Shown here in pieces: positions 17,644 through 26,475 of a DNA stretch of 64,000 nt (position 1 is the first letter of the stretch; every line of letters begins with the position of its first letter). The stretch is taken from the NCBI RefSeq assembly GCF_041538065.1, contig NZ_JBGORW010000008.1, positions 62,001 through 126,000 of the forward strand, given 5' to 3'. The notes beneath the pieces were generated by a model, which worked only from the letters and a program-made list of their open reading frames with translations, was not told the origin of the DNA and ran no database searches. The stretch is from Leptotrichia hongkongensis (GTDB lineage Bacteria; Fusobacteriota; Fusobacteriia; Fusobacteriales; Leptotrichiaceae). Position numbers and translations under genes: made by a program.

Positions 17644-17947
17644 CAAGGGAAATCAGTCGCCATTTCCCTTGCATCCCTGGCTTGTCTAAGCATTTTTTTA
17701 GAATAAAAACGAAACTCGCTACGCTCAAACAGTCGTTTTTATTCTAAAAAAATCACGACATTCTGCATTAAATCATAAAGATTATATATTTAAGCTCTTA
17801 AATTGAGAAAATATTAAACAAGCAAAATTTCGTTAAAGGAAAAATAACTGTCCGAGCGTAGTTTTTACGAAGCGAGTTTTATTTTTTCTTTATAAGAAAG
17901 TTTTGCGTTAAGCGGGGTTGTAAGGGCATGGCGTTTGATGCCCTTAC
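17644..17947. repeat. composite palindromic element, copy 2 (inverted terminal hairpins)
   Basis: The left hairpin 17644-17671 has stem CAAGGGAAAT / ATTTCCCTTG; on the minus strand its loop is GGCGACTG. The right hairpin 17920-17947 has stem GTAAGGGCAT / ATGCCCTTAC and plus-strand loop GGCGTTTG. Inside the left end, TTTTTTTAGAATAAAAACG (17693-17711) pairs perfectly over 19 bp with 17734-17752; its 22-nt tip, read on the minus strand, begins ACTGTTTGAGC and ends GCGAGTTT. Inside the right end a second arm pair (about 17838-17889) encloses ACTGTCCGAGC...GCGAGTTT. It sits between the convergent Spherulin-4 and suf genes. The rest of 17503-18144 holds only AT-rich sequence and the terminator. Confidence 0.85.
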
Positions 17948-18090
17948 GTTAAAAAACATATAAATAAAATAAGAAAAAATATTCATTAGTTATAATATTT
18001 ATAAATAAAATTACAAAAGGCTTTAATTACATAAATTTTCTGATTTCTACCATTATAGTATAACTTTAAAGAGTAATGTAGTATTTAATA

Positions 18091-18133
18091 AAAAAAATTA
18101 GCTGTTTCATAAATATCATGATACAGCTTTTTT
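18091..18133. terminator. bidirectional terminator after sufU
   Basis: AGCTGTTTCAT (18100-18110) pairs with ATGATACAGCT (18118-18128), one mismatch, flanked by A7 and T6. It would stop the suf operon on the minus strand 12 bases past sufU and could also stop plus-strand transcription. Confidence 0.85.
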
Positions 18134-18144
18134 ATATTATTATT

Positions 18145-18585
18145 CTACTTTTCACTCTTATCCACAATTACTTTTAATGAATGCCAGCTAAGTGTCGCAC
18201 ATTTTACTCTTGCAGGCATTTGAGCCACATATTCCATAAGAACAGCATCTCCTAATTTTTTACTTTCTTCACTTGTCAATTTTTCTTCCTGCTTCATCAT
18301 TTTGAAAAACAAATTTACTTTTTCCTTTGCTTCTTCCATTGTCTTCCCTTTTACCAAGTCAATCAGCATAGCCATAGAAGCCGTTGAAATGGCACATCCG
18401 CTTCCAATAAAAGCGGCATCTGTTATTACTCCGTTTTCATCAGTTTTTATTTCAAGTGTCAAGTCATCACCACAGTTTGGATTATGCCCACGTTCTGCAA
18501 ATGTGGGATTTTCAATTTCACGGTTTAGTTCCTTACGTCTGCTGTATTCCAATATTGTCTGCTGATATATTTTTTCTAAATTCAT
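18145..18585 (-). CDS. sufU: Fe-S cluster assembly scaffold/sulfur acceptor SufU
   Basis: 146 residues from the ATG at 18585, which has a perfect AAGGAGG site; an upstream in-frame start would add 6 residues but ignores that site. Conserved zinc/sulfur ligands are present: C38 and D40 (NPNCGDD), C64 (GSGCAIS) and C129 (VKCATLSW), in line with C41/D43/C66/C128 of B. subtilis SufU. The longer GLVKGK-to-Cys insertion distinguishes SufU from IscU. It accepts persulfide sulfur from SufS and passes it on to SufBCD. Last gene of the sufCBDSU operon, 42 bases after sufS. Confidence 0.96.
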   Translation of the reverse strand: MNLEKIYQQTILEYSRRKELNREIENPTFAERGHNPNCGDDLTLEIKTDENGVITDAAFIGSGCAISTASMAMLIDLVKGKTMEEAKEKVNLFFKMMKQEEKLTSEESKKLGDAVLMEYVAQMPARVKCATLSWHSLKVIVDKSEK

Positions 18586-18627
18586 ATTAAACCTCCTTTT
18601 CAAATTTTTTTCTTTTATTTATTTTTC

Positions 18628-19833
18628 CTATAATTCAAAAACTTCCTTCACTTTTAAAAGCCCTTCTATCAGTTTATCAATATCCTCTTCATTGTTGTAA
18701 ATGCTAAAACTTGCACGGCAGCACGAAGGCACTCCTAAATACTTCATTAAAGGCTGTGCACAATGATGTCCTGAACGAACTGCCACATTATACGAGTCAA
18801 GTATAAATGCCACATCGTGAGAATGCACATTTTTTACATTAAAGGCAATAATTCCAGCACGCTCAACATCTTTTGTAAAATATGTTTCTACAAAATCTAA
18901 CTTTTTCAATTTTTCTAAAGCAATTTCCGTAAGAGAGTTTTCAATTTCATTAATTTTCTCATAACTAATTTCTTCAATAAAATTAATTGCCTCTTCCAGA
19001 GTTACTGCCCCTTCCACATTCTGAGTCCCGCCTTCAAATTTATTTGGAAGTGGTGCAAACGTTGATTCCTGTTCTGTTACAAATTCAATCATATCTCCAC
19101 CGTATAAGAAAGGCGGCATTTCGTCAAGAATATCCTTTTTCCCGTACATAACTCCAATTCCCATTGGTGTAAATAATTTATGTCCTGAAAATACAAGAAA
19201 ATCTGTATCCAATTTTTGAACATCGTGTTTAAAATGCAGCATCGACTGTGCAGCATCCACAAGAATGCGTATATTTTTATTTTTGTTTCGTGCAATTTCA
19301 ATAATTTCCTTTATTGGCTGAATAACTCCTGTAACATTTACCACAGCAGAAACAGCTATAAATTTTGTTTTATCTGACAATTTATTTTTAAAATCTTCAA
19401 TATCAAATTGCCCATTTTCAGTGAGATAAACAAATTTTATCTTAGCATTTTTCTTTTTAGCTACAAACTGCCAAGGGACAATATTTGCGTGATGATTTGA
19501 AATTCCTAGAATTATTTCATCATTTTCGTTTATAAATTCCATTCCGTAAGAATAGGCTATCAAATTGATTGATTCTGTCGTACTTTTTGTAAAAATCACT
19601 TCTTCAGGATATTTTGCATTGATAAACTTCTGTACAGTTTTACGTGCATTTGCCATCAAGTTTGAGGCTTCCATTGATAAAGTATGCGAACCACGCCCTG
19701 GATTACCGTTATATTTTTCATAATATTCCATAATTTTATCCAGCACTCTTTTAGGCTTTTGTGAAGTTGCCGCTGTATCAAGATAGTGATTATTTCTATT
19801 CTTAAATATTGGAAATTCTTTTCTGTAGTCCAT
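18628..19833 (-). CDS. sufS: cysteine desulfurase SufS
   Basis: 401 residues from the ATG at 19833, preceded by GGGAGG; an in-frame TTG at 19851 is less likely. Class V aminotransferase fold with PLP-lysine in FSGHKLFTPMGIG, the NHHANIVPW segment binding the cofactor, and catalytic Cys in RSGHHCAQPLM near residue 355. It removes sulfur from cysteine as a persulfide, leaving alanine, for Fe-S cluster assembly. The short loop around the catalytic Cys marks group II (SufS) rather than IscS. It lies between sufD and sufU in the operon. Confidence 0.96.
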   Translation of the reverse strand: MDYRKEFPIFKNRNNHYLDTAATSQKPKRVLDKIMEYYEKYNGNPGRGSHTLSMEASNLMANARKTVQKFINAKYPEEVIFTKSTTESINLIAYSYGMEFINENDEIILGISNHHANIVPWQFVAKKKNAKIKFVYLTENGQFDIEDFKNKLSDKTKFIAVSAVVNVTGVIQPIKEIIEIARNKNKNIRILVDAAQSMLHFKHDVQKLDTDFLVFSGHKLFTPMGIGVMYGKKDILDEMPPFLYGGDMIEFVTEQESTFAPLPNKFEGGTQNVEGAVTLEEAINFIEEISYEKINEIENSLTEIALEKLKKLDFVETYFTKDVERAGIIAFNVKNVHSHDVAFILDSYNVAVRSGHHCAQPLMKYLGVPSCCRASFSIYNNEEDIDKLIEGLLKVKEVFEL

Positions 19834-19921
19834 TTTTCCCTCCCTATACAAATTTTACCCACAAGCAATACAAAAATTATATCACTTAGTGGGTATTTTT
19901 TCAAATTCATATTCTATTCTT

Positions 19922-21049
19922 TTAGATTCTTCTTTCCAGCTCTTCAAATAATTTTTCTCTTAACTTTTCGTCATCGATGTTATCCATTATTGGACGGAAT
20001 GAAGATTCTACTATTAATTTTTTGGCTCTTCCTTCAGAAAGTCCACGGCTCATTAGATAAAATAATTTTGATTCATCAACTTTTCCGACAGAAGCAGCGT
20101 GTTCTCCGATAACATCATCTTCACTACAGAATAATGTTGGAATAGAGTCAGCCTTTATTTTATCATTTAATAATATAGCAAATTCTCCTTCACGACCTTC
20201 AGACTTGCTCGAACCTTGCTTAAAGTATAGGTTTCCACGAAATACTTTTTTAGCTGTATCTTTTACAGCTCCTCTTCCTTGAAGCTCACCAACTGTTCTA
20301 CGTCCACGGAATACTACTGAATACTCCAAGTCCAGCTTTCTGTCCTCATCAGCAAGGTATGCAGGCCATACATAAACTTCTGCTGAATCTTCCTCAAGAT
20401 AAGATTTATGACTTATTGCATTAATCTTTCCACCTAGTTCAACGCTGTAATATTGAGTTTTTCCTTGACCCAAAGTTTCAATTTTTGATGACTCAAAATT
20501 AGAACTTTTTGTATTTAAAGTTTGTATTTTTATAATTTTTACTTCTGCATTTCTCCCAGTGAACACTTTTATAATTCCATTGTGATAAACTGGTGTGTCG
20601 TCTTCTGAATCGTAAGTAATAATTACCGTAACTTTTGCAAAGTCTTCTACTTCAATAACATTGTAGTCAACTAGAAAATTATTTTCTTTATTTGCACGAT
20701 AATTTAAGTAAATTGGCTTTTCAATTTTTTTTCTTTCAGCAATTTTTAGGTACTTCCCTTCATTACAAAAAGCAAGATTCTGTGTCTTAAAAAAGTCTCC
20801 TAGTCCATATTCATTATCATTTTTTAATCTTTCCAGCTCATCTATTGAGTCACTAATATTTTTTATAGCAACTCCTTCCTGATTTCCATGCTTTATTTCC
20901 AGATTATTAAATTTCTTAAATGTTTCAGGCTCTTCGTATTGATAGCCTACTCTTGTCCAATTAACTTTTTCAAGCTTTTTATATTGTTCAAACTTTTCCA
21001 GTCTGTATTCACTATTTTCAAGATTTTGTATGCTTGATTTTTCTAACAT
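19922..21049 (-). CDS. sufD: Fe-S cluster assembly protein SufD
   Basis: 375 residues from the ATG at 21049 (AAGGAG upstream; an alternative ATG at 21064 overlaps that site). The N-terminal region is variable; the C-terminal half is a beta-helix core (VVFRGRRTVGELQGRGAVKDTAKKVFRG, then SEGREGEFAILLNDKIKADSIPTLFCSEDDVIGEHAASVG). The conserved His in GEHAASVG is the residue paired with SufB Cys at the cluster-building interface. Partners SufB and SufC are encoded just upstream. Sequence ends LFYLMSRGLSEGRAKKLIVE, shared with SufB and showing their common origin. Confidence 0.95.
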   Translation of the reverse strand: MLEKSSIQNLENSEYRLEKFEQYKKLEKVNWTRVGYQYEEPETFKKFNNLEIKHGNQEGVAIKNISDSIDELERLKNDNEYGLGDFFKTQNLAFCNEGKYLKIAERKKIEKPIYLNYRANKENNFLVDYNVIEVEDFAKVTVIITYDSEDDTPVYHNGIIKVFTGRNAEVKIIKIQTLNTKSSNFESSKIETLGQGKTQYYSVELGGKINAISHKSYLEEDSAEVYVWPAYLADEDRKLDLEYSVVFRGRRTVGELQGRGAVKDTAKKVFRGNLYFKQGSSKSEGREGEFAILLNDKIKADSIPTLFCSEDDVIGEHAASVGKVDESKLFYLMSRGLSEGRAKKLIVESSFRPIMDNIDDEKLREKLFEELERRI

Positions 21050-21090
21050 TTTTGCTCCTTCCATTTTTCAGCAATTTGAGTTTTGCCTAT

Positions 21091-22503
21091 TTATCCGATT
21101 GTTCCTTCCAGTTCCAGCTCTATCAATTTATTAAGCTCTACAGCATATTCAAGCGGCAGTTCCTTAGAAATTGGCTCAACAAATCCTCTTACAATCATCG
21201 CCTTTGCTTCATCTTCGCTTATACCTCTTGACATAAGATAAAATATTGCCTCGTCACTTATTCTTCCGATTTTTGCTTCATGTCCAATATCTACGCTATC
21301 GTTATTTATATCAATTATTGGTATAGTATCTGATGTTGATTCATTATCTAGCATCAGTGATTCACATTCTACAGTTGATCTTGCTCCAGTTGCTTCCGGC
21401 AATACTTTTAAAAGCCCTCTATAAAATGCTGTTCCTCCATTTTTGGAAATTGATTTTGAATGAACTGTCGAACTTGTCTGTTTTCCTTGATGAATAATTT
21501 TACATCCTGTATCCAAATATTGTCCAGCCGCTGCAAATGTAACTCCTGTAAATTCACATCTTGAACGATCACCTTTCAGAATACTCATTGGGTAAAGCAT
21601 CGAAACTCTTGATCCAAATGATCCAGAAATCCACTCAACTACTCCATCATCTTCCACTATTGCTCTTTTTGTATTAAGATTGTACATATTTCTTGACCAG
21701 TTCTCAATTGTTGAATATCTTAATCTTGCCCCTTTTCTTACAAATAATTCAACCGCTCCTGCATGCAATGCATTTTTTTGATATTTTGGAGCAGAACATC
21801 CCTCGATATAATGCAAATCAGCTCCTTCGTCCACAATAATAAGCGTATGCTCAAATTGTCCTGCTTCAGGTGCATTCAATCTAAAATATGATTGTAAAGG
21901 CATATTTACCTTTACTCCTTTTGGAACGTAGATAAACGATCCTCCAGACCATACTGCCCCATGTAATGCCGCAAATTTGTGATCATTAACTGTAATTAAT
22001 GTCATAAAATATTCCTTTAGCATATCTTCATATTCTACCATTGCAGTTTCAATATCTGTATAAATTACACCTTGTTCTTTCAATTCTTTATGAATGCTGT
22101 GATAAACTACTTCCGAATCATATTGTGCTCCTACTCCTGCAAGTGACTGCTTTTCAGCCTCAGGAATCCCAAGTCTGTCAAATGTATCTCTTATATAACT
22201 TGGTACATCATCCCAGTTTTCATTCATTGGTGCCGAATCAGGTTCCAAATAATGCACAATATCATTTACATCAAGATCTGATAAATCTGGACCCCAGTCA
22301 GTCATAGGTTTTGAATTGTAAACTTCTAATGCCTTTAATCTAAATTCTTTCATCCACTCAGGCTCATTTTTTCTTTCTGAAATTTTTTTGATAATTTCAG
22401 GAGTAAGTCCCTTTTCAGCCTTATATTTATAACGTCCTTCGTCTTTTATATCATAGACACCACGTTCAATGTCTGCAACATATGTTTTTTTTCTATTTTC
22501 CAT
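21091..22503 (-). CDS. sufB: Fe-S cluster scaffold SufB
   Basis: 470 residues counted from the ATG at 22503; a GTG at 22512 would add three. Hallmarks: HAAVW-type segment FAALHGAVWSGGSFIYVPKG, EGCSAPKY, LRYSTIENWSRNMYNL, SRVSMLYPM, GCKIIHQGK and SDTIPIIDI...GHEAKIGRISDE. The C-terminal Cys in STVECESLML is the conserved ligand position. SufB carries the nascent Fe-S cluster in the SufBC2D complex and receives sulfur via SufU. Ribosome site is weak (GTGGGAATA). It follows sufC by 28 bases. Confidence 0.97.
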   Translation of the reverse strand: MENRKKTYVADIERGVYDIKDEGRYKYKAEKGLTPEIIKKISERKNEPEWMKEFRLKALEVYNSKPMTDWGPDLSDLDVNDIVHYLEPDSAPMNENWDDVPSYIRDTFDRLGIPEAEKQSLAGVGAQYDSEVVYHSIHKELKEQGVIYTDIETAMVEYEDMLKEYFMTLITVNDHKFAALHGAVWSGGSFIYVPKGVKVNMPLQSYFRLNAPEAGQFEHTLIIVDEGADLHYIEGCSAPKYQKNALHAGAVELFVRKGARLRYSTIENWSRNMYNLNTKRAIVEDDGVVEWISGSFGSRVSMLYPMSILKGDRSRCEFTGVTFAAAGQYLDTGCKIIHQGKQTSSTVHSKSISKNGGTAFYRGLLKVLPEATGARSTVECESLMLDNESTSDTIPIIDINNDSVDIGHEAKIGRISDEAIFYLMSRGISEDEAKAMIVRGFVEPISKELPLEYAVELNKLIELELEGTIG

Positions 22504-22531
22504 TATTCCCACACTTTCTATTCTGTATTAA

Positions 22532-23278
22532 TTATAATCCTAATTCTTCCTTCATTTTAGCATAACCATCTTTTTCAATGCTTTCAACTAATTCCTGCCC
22601 ACCTGTCTTAACAATTTTTCCATTCATCAAAATATGAACAAAATCAGGCTTTAAATAATCCAGCACTTTATCATAGTGTGTAATTATAAGTAAAGCTGTA
22701 TCTTTAGTCTTTAATTTTTGAACACCTTCAAATACAACTTTTGTAGCGTCAATATCAAGTCCAGAATCAGTTTCATCCAGAATAGCCAATTTTGGCTCTA
22801 AAACTGCCATCTGTAAAATTTCATTCTTTTTCTTTTCTCCACCAGAAAACCCGACATTTAAATGTCTATCTGCATATTCAGGATTAATGTGAAGCTTTTC
22901 CATTTTTTCCACTAATTCATTATGAAATTGCATCAAATATTGCTTTTCCCCAGTAACAGCCTCTTTTGCCGTTCTCAAAAAGTCCTCTACAGTAAGCCCT
23001 GGTATTTCTTCAGGATATTGAAATGATAGGAAAATTCCTTTTTTGGCTCTTTCATCCACAGCATCTTCATTAATATTCTCTCCATCCAAAATAATTTCTC
23101 CATCAACTAATTCGTGTTTTGGATGTCCCACAAGAATACTTGCAAGCGTAGATTTTCCAGCTCCATTAGGCCCCATAATTACATGAACTTCTCCTTTGTT
23201 TATAGTCAAGTTCAATCCTTTTAGAATCTCTTTCCCTTCTACTTCAGATTTTACATTTTTCAATTCTAACAAACTCAT
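22532..23278 (-). CDS. sufC: Fe-S assembly ATPase SufC
   Basis: 248 residues, an ABC ATPase without membrane parts: Walker A GPNGAGKST at about 36-44, Q-loop FQYPEEIPG, signature GFSGGEKKKNE, Walker B LAILDETDSGLD and H-loop ITHYDKVL. The SGGEKKK signature and the YPEEIPG Q-loop are specific to SufC. It drives opening of the SufB-SufD interface to admit iron and sulfur. First gene of the sufCBDSU operon. ATG at 23278 with GGAGGTAAAATTAAC upstream, and a sigma-70 promoter at 23346-23374. Confidence 0.97.
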   Translation of the reverse strand: MSLLELKNVKSEVEGKEILKGLNLTINKGEVHVIMGPNGAGKSTLASILVGHPKHELVDGEIILDGENINEDAVDERAKKGIFLSFQYPEEIPGLTVEDFLRTAKEAVTGEKQYLMQFHNELVEKMEKLHINPEYADRHLNVGFSGGEKKKNEILQMAVLEPKLAILDETDSGLDIDATKVVFEGVQKLKTKDTALLIITHYDKVLDYLKPDFVHILMNGKIVKTGGQELVESIEKDGYAKMKEELGL

Positions 23279-23345
23279 GTTAATTTTACCTCCAAAATAT
23301 TTTATATATAAATTTATTTGTTTTACAAATTAAATTACACTTTAT

Positions 23346-23374
23346 ATTCTATCAAAAATTTGTAATAAAATCAA
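23346..23374 (-). promoter_or_regulatory. promoter of the sufCBDSU operon
   Basis: On the minus strand, TTGATT (23369-23374) and TAGAAT (23346-23351) are spaced by 17 nt, about 70 bases upstream of the sufC ATG. I see no clear repressor site around it. The middle of the 23279-23776 gap (about 23380-23690) is AT-rich with no ORF or structure that I can support. Confidence 0.6.
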
Positions 23375-23697
23375 TTATGAAAATTTTACTATTCTCAAAT
23401 TACAATACTTTATTACACAAATATAATGCTAAAATTTCATCTAATTATTATAAATTTTTCAATCCAAATACAAAAATCTAATATTTTCAAATATTTAAAA
23501 TATAATTTCAGCAAATCAATGAAGTTTTTATACAGCTACAAGTATCCAAAATTTATTAAACATTCAATATTTAACTCACAAACAAAATAAATTATAGCCA
23601 ATTAACTTAAAATTTGAATCATATATATAAAAGTCAACGAAATTTCTTTTCATTTTATACTGAAATTACCATAAAATAAGAAAGTGAAAAAAAACAC

Positions 23698-23726
23698 TTG
23701 AGTTTTTTGATAAAATAGAGTATTAT
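23698..23726 (+). promoter_or_regulatory. promoter of adhE
   Basis: TTGAGT (23698-23703) and TATTAT (23721-23726) are spaced by 17 nt. The expected start of transcription, near 23733, falls inside the Rex-like palindrome at 23732-23749, about 40 bases before the adhE ATG. Confidence 0.7.
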
Positions 23727-23731
23727 ATAAA

Positions 23732-23749
23732 TTGTAAAGAATGTAACAA
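23732..23749 (+). promoter_or_regulatory. Rex-like operator over the adhE transcription start
   Basis: TTGTAAAGAATGTAACAA is an 18-bp imperfect palindrome whose outer six bases on each side (TTGTAA / TAACAA) match the Rex half-site form TTGT(T/G)A. Rex is the NADH-sensing repressor of fermentation genes, and adhE is one of its commonest targets in anaerobes. The position just downstream of the -10 suits repression. No rex gene is in the window, so this is a pattern-based inference. Confidence 0.55.
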
Positions 23750-23776
23750 AATATATGCTTTATTTTAGGAGGAAAA

Positions 23777-26404
23777 ATGGCAGTAGTTAAGGATTTAGAA
23801 AGTTTAAAGGAACTTATTCAAAGAGTTAGAAAAGCTCAAGAAGAATTTGCAACATTTGATCAGGAAAGAGTCGACAAAATTTTTAGAAAAGTGGCTCAAA
23901 AAATGAATGACGAAAGAATTACTCTGGCAAATTTGGCAGTAGCAGAAACTGGAATGGGAATTGTGGAAGATAAAGTTATAAAAAATCACTTTGCTTCTGA
24001 ATATATTTACAATAAATACAAAGACGAAAAAACTTGTGGAGTGCTGGAAGACGACAGATCTTACGGAGTTAAGAAAATTGCAACTCCAATAGGGATTATT
24101 GCAGGTATTGTACCAACAACAAACCCGACTTCAACAGCAATGTTCAAAACATTAATATCATTAAAAACAAGAAATGCAATAATATTTTCACCGCACCCAA
24201 GAGCAAAGCAGGCGACTATTGAAACAGCTAAAATTGCTTTGGAAACAGCAGTAAAATACGGAGCGCCAAAAGATATAATCGGATGGATTGACGAACCAAG
24301 CGTAGAACTATCAAGAGAACTTATGGCAAGTGCTGACTTAATACTTGCGACAGGTGGACCGGGAATGGTTAAATCTGCTTATTCATCAGGAACTCCTGCA
24401 ATTGGAGTTGGAGCCGGAAATACGCCAGTTGTAATTGACAAATCGGCAGATATAAAAATGACTGTAAACTATATTTTAATGTCTAAAACATTTGATAACG
24501 GAGTAATCTGTGCAACAGAGCAATCTGTAATTATAGACAAAGAAATTTATGACAAAGTTAAAGCCGAATTTTTGAACAGAGGAGCCTATATCCTTAACGA
24601 CGAAGAACTAAATAAAGTAAGAGAAGTATTATTTATAAATGGAAATCTAAACGCTGATATAGTTGGAAAAAGTGCGTATGTTATTGCAGGTATGGCGGGA
24701 TTTGAAATTCCAAAAAGTTCAAAAGTGTTAATTGGGGAAGTTGAGTCTACTGGAATTGAGGAACCATTTGCACACGAAAAATTATCGCCAGTGCTTGCAA
24801 TGTATAAATCAGAAGATTTTGAAGATGGACTAAAAAAAGCTGATGAATTAGTAAAACTTGGTGGATTGGGACATACATCTTCATTATATATTAATTTAGC
24901 TGAAAAAGAAAAAATAGATAAATTCGGAAGATTGATGAAAACAGGACGTACATTAATCAATATGCCAGCATCACTTGGAGCAATCGGAGATGTATTCAAC
25001 TTTAAATTAGAGCCGTCATTAACACTTGGATGCGGTTCATGGGGAGGAAATTCTGTGTCAGAAAATGTAGGAGTAAAACACTTATTAAACGTAAAAACAA
25101 TTGCAGAAAGAAGAGAAAATATGTTATGGTTCAAAGTTCCTGAAAAAATTTATTTCAAATACGGATCACTTCCGACAGCTTTAGAAGAATTGAAAGGAAA
25201 CCACAAAAAAGCATTTATCGTAACGGATAAAGTATTGGCTGAACTAGGATATACAGAACATATTACAAAAGTGCTTGACAGCATACATATCGATTATAGA
25301 ATATTCTCAGAAGTAAAAGAGGATCCAACATTAAGTTCAGCTCAGGCTGGAGCAAAAGCAATGCTTGAATATAACCCTGACATTGTTATCGCTCTTGGTG
25401 GAGGTTCTGCAATGGACGCCGCTAAAATTATGTGGGTATTGTATGAACATCCAGAACTTCGATTTAGAGATTTGGCAATGAGATTTATGGATATTAGAAA
25501 GAGAATTGTTGAATTCCCTGAAATGGGTAAAAAAGCTAAATTTGTTGCAGTAGCAACATCGGCTGGAACTGGTTCGGAAGTAACTCCATTTTCTGTAATT
25601 ACAGATGATGAAACTGGAATCAAATACCCTCTTGCAGATTATGCATTGACACCGAACGTAGCAATTAACGATCCTGAACTTATGCTTACAATGCCAAAAG
25701 GTCTTACAGTAGCTTCTGGAATTGACGTATTTACACATGCTCTTGAATCTTATGTTTCAGTTATGGCGACAGAATACACAAAACCTTATTCAAAAGAAGC
25801 AGCTAGACTTGTATTCAAATACTTGCCAGAATCAGTAGAATTAGGTTCAAAAGCAATTAAAGCAAAAGAAAAAATGGCAAATGCTTCATGTCTTGCAGGA
25901 ATGGCTTTCGCAAATGCATTCTTAGGAATAAATCACTCGCTTGCACACAAACTTGGAGGAAAATTCCACGTTCCACACGGTATCGCAAATGCTATGCTTC
26001 TTGAAGAGGTTATCCGTTTCAATGCAGCTGAGGCTCCAACAAAGATGGGATTATTCCCTCAATACAGATATCCTGATGCAATGCAAAGATACGCTGAAAT
26101 GAATGATTATCTAGGATTTGGCGGAAATACTAAAGAAGAAAAAGTAGAAAATTTAATTAAAGGAATTAATGAATTAAATAAAAAAATAGGAATCCCAGCA
26201 AGCATTAAAGAATGGGGAGTACCTGAAAAGGACTTCTTGGAAGCTGTAGACGAAATGTCGCTAGACGCTTTCGATGATCAATGTACTCCAGCTAACCCAA
26301 GATACCCGCTAATGGATGAATTAAGAGAAATTTACTTGAAAGCTTACTACGGAAAAGAATGGGAAAATGAAAAAGAAAGAGTTGGAAAAATTTTAGGGTT
26401 CTAA
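23777..26404 (+). CDS. adhE: bifunctional acetaldehyde-CoA/alcohol dehydrogenase AdhE
   Basis: 875 residues, full length. Residues 1 to about 440 are the CoA-acylating aldehyde dehydrogenase, with catalytic Cys245 in NGVICATEQS and GVGAGNTPVVID. A linker (about 441-455) leads to the iron-dependent alcohol dehydrogenase, with NAD motif ALGGGSAMDAAK and metal-ligand region FTHALESYVSV...GINHSLAHKLGG...PHGIANAM. It reduces acetyl-CoA to ethanol with two NADH, regenerating NAD+ in fermentation, and usually assembles into spirosome filaments. AGGAGG site, strong promoter and Rex-like operator upstream; monocistronic, ending at the terminator at 26431. It complements pyruvate:ferredoxin oxidoreductase at the window's right end, which supplies acetyl-CoA. 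Confidence 0.98.
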   Translation: MAVVKDLESLKELIQRVRKAQEEFATFDQERVDKIFRKVAQKMNDERITLANLAVAETGMGIVEDKVIKNHFASEYIYNKYKDEKTCGVLEDDRSYGVKKIATPIGIIAGIVPTTNPTSTAMFKTLISLKTRNAIIFSPHPRAKQATIETAKIALETAVKYGAPKDIIGWIDEPSVELSRELMASADLILATGGPGMVKSAYSSGTPAIGVGAGNTPVVIDKSADIKMTVNYILMSKTFDNGVICATEQSVIIDKEIYDKVKAEFLNRGAYILNDEELNKVREVLFINGNLNADIVGKSAYVIAGMAGFEIPKSSKVLIGEVESTGIEEPFAHEKLSPVLAMYKSEDFEDGLKKADELVKLGGLGHTSSLYINLAEKEKIDKFGRLMKTGRTLINMPASLGAIGDVFNFKLEPSLTLGCGSWGGNSVSENVGVKHLLNVKTIAERRENMLWFKVPEKIYFKYGSLPTALEELKGNHKKAFIVTDKVLAELGYTEHITKVLDSIHIDYRIFSEVKEDPTLSSAQAGAKAMLEYNPDIVIALGGGSAMDAAKIMWVLYEHPELRFRDLAMRFMDIRKRIVEFPEMGKKAKFVAVATSAGTGSEVTPFSVITDDETGIKYPLADYALTPNVAINDPELMLTMPKGLTVASGIDVFTHALESYVSVMATEYTKPYSKEAARLVFKYLPESVELGSKAIKAKEKMANASCLAGMAFANAFLGINHSLAHKLGGKFHVPHGIANAMLLEEVIRFNAAEAPTKMGLFPQYRYPDAMQRYAEMNDYLGFGGNTKEEKVENLIKGINELNKKIGIPASIKEWGVPEKDFLEAVDEMSLDAFDDQCTPANPRYPLMDELREIYLKAYYGKEWENEKERVGKILGF

Positions 26405-26430
26405 TCTATGTTTATGAAAAAAATAAAGTA

Positions 26431-26472
26431 AAAAAATAAGGGATTTTCTCAAAATAGAGATTATCCCTTTTT
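26431..26472. terminator. bidirectional terminator between adhE and the histidine kinase gene
   Basis: AAGGGATTTTCTC (26438-26450) pairs with GAGATTATCCCTT (26457-26469) apart from a 2x2 internal loop, flanked by A6 and T5. It lies between convergent genes and serves both. Confidence 0.9.
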
Positions 26473-26475
26473 AAA

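Noticed and set aside
17644..17947. Composite elements read simply as rho-independent terminators
   Set aside because: Most hairpins lack a following T run in the right direction, one copy lies between divergent genes, and true terminators are found separately nearby (18091-18133).
24586..25134. 182-codon minus-strand ORF inside adhE
   Set aside because: It lies wholly opposite the conserved AdhE coding sequence and has no ribosome site or recognisable protein pattern.
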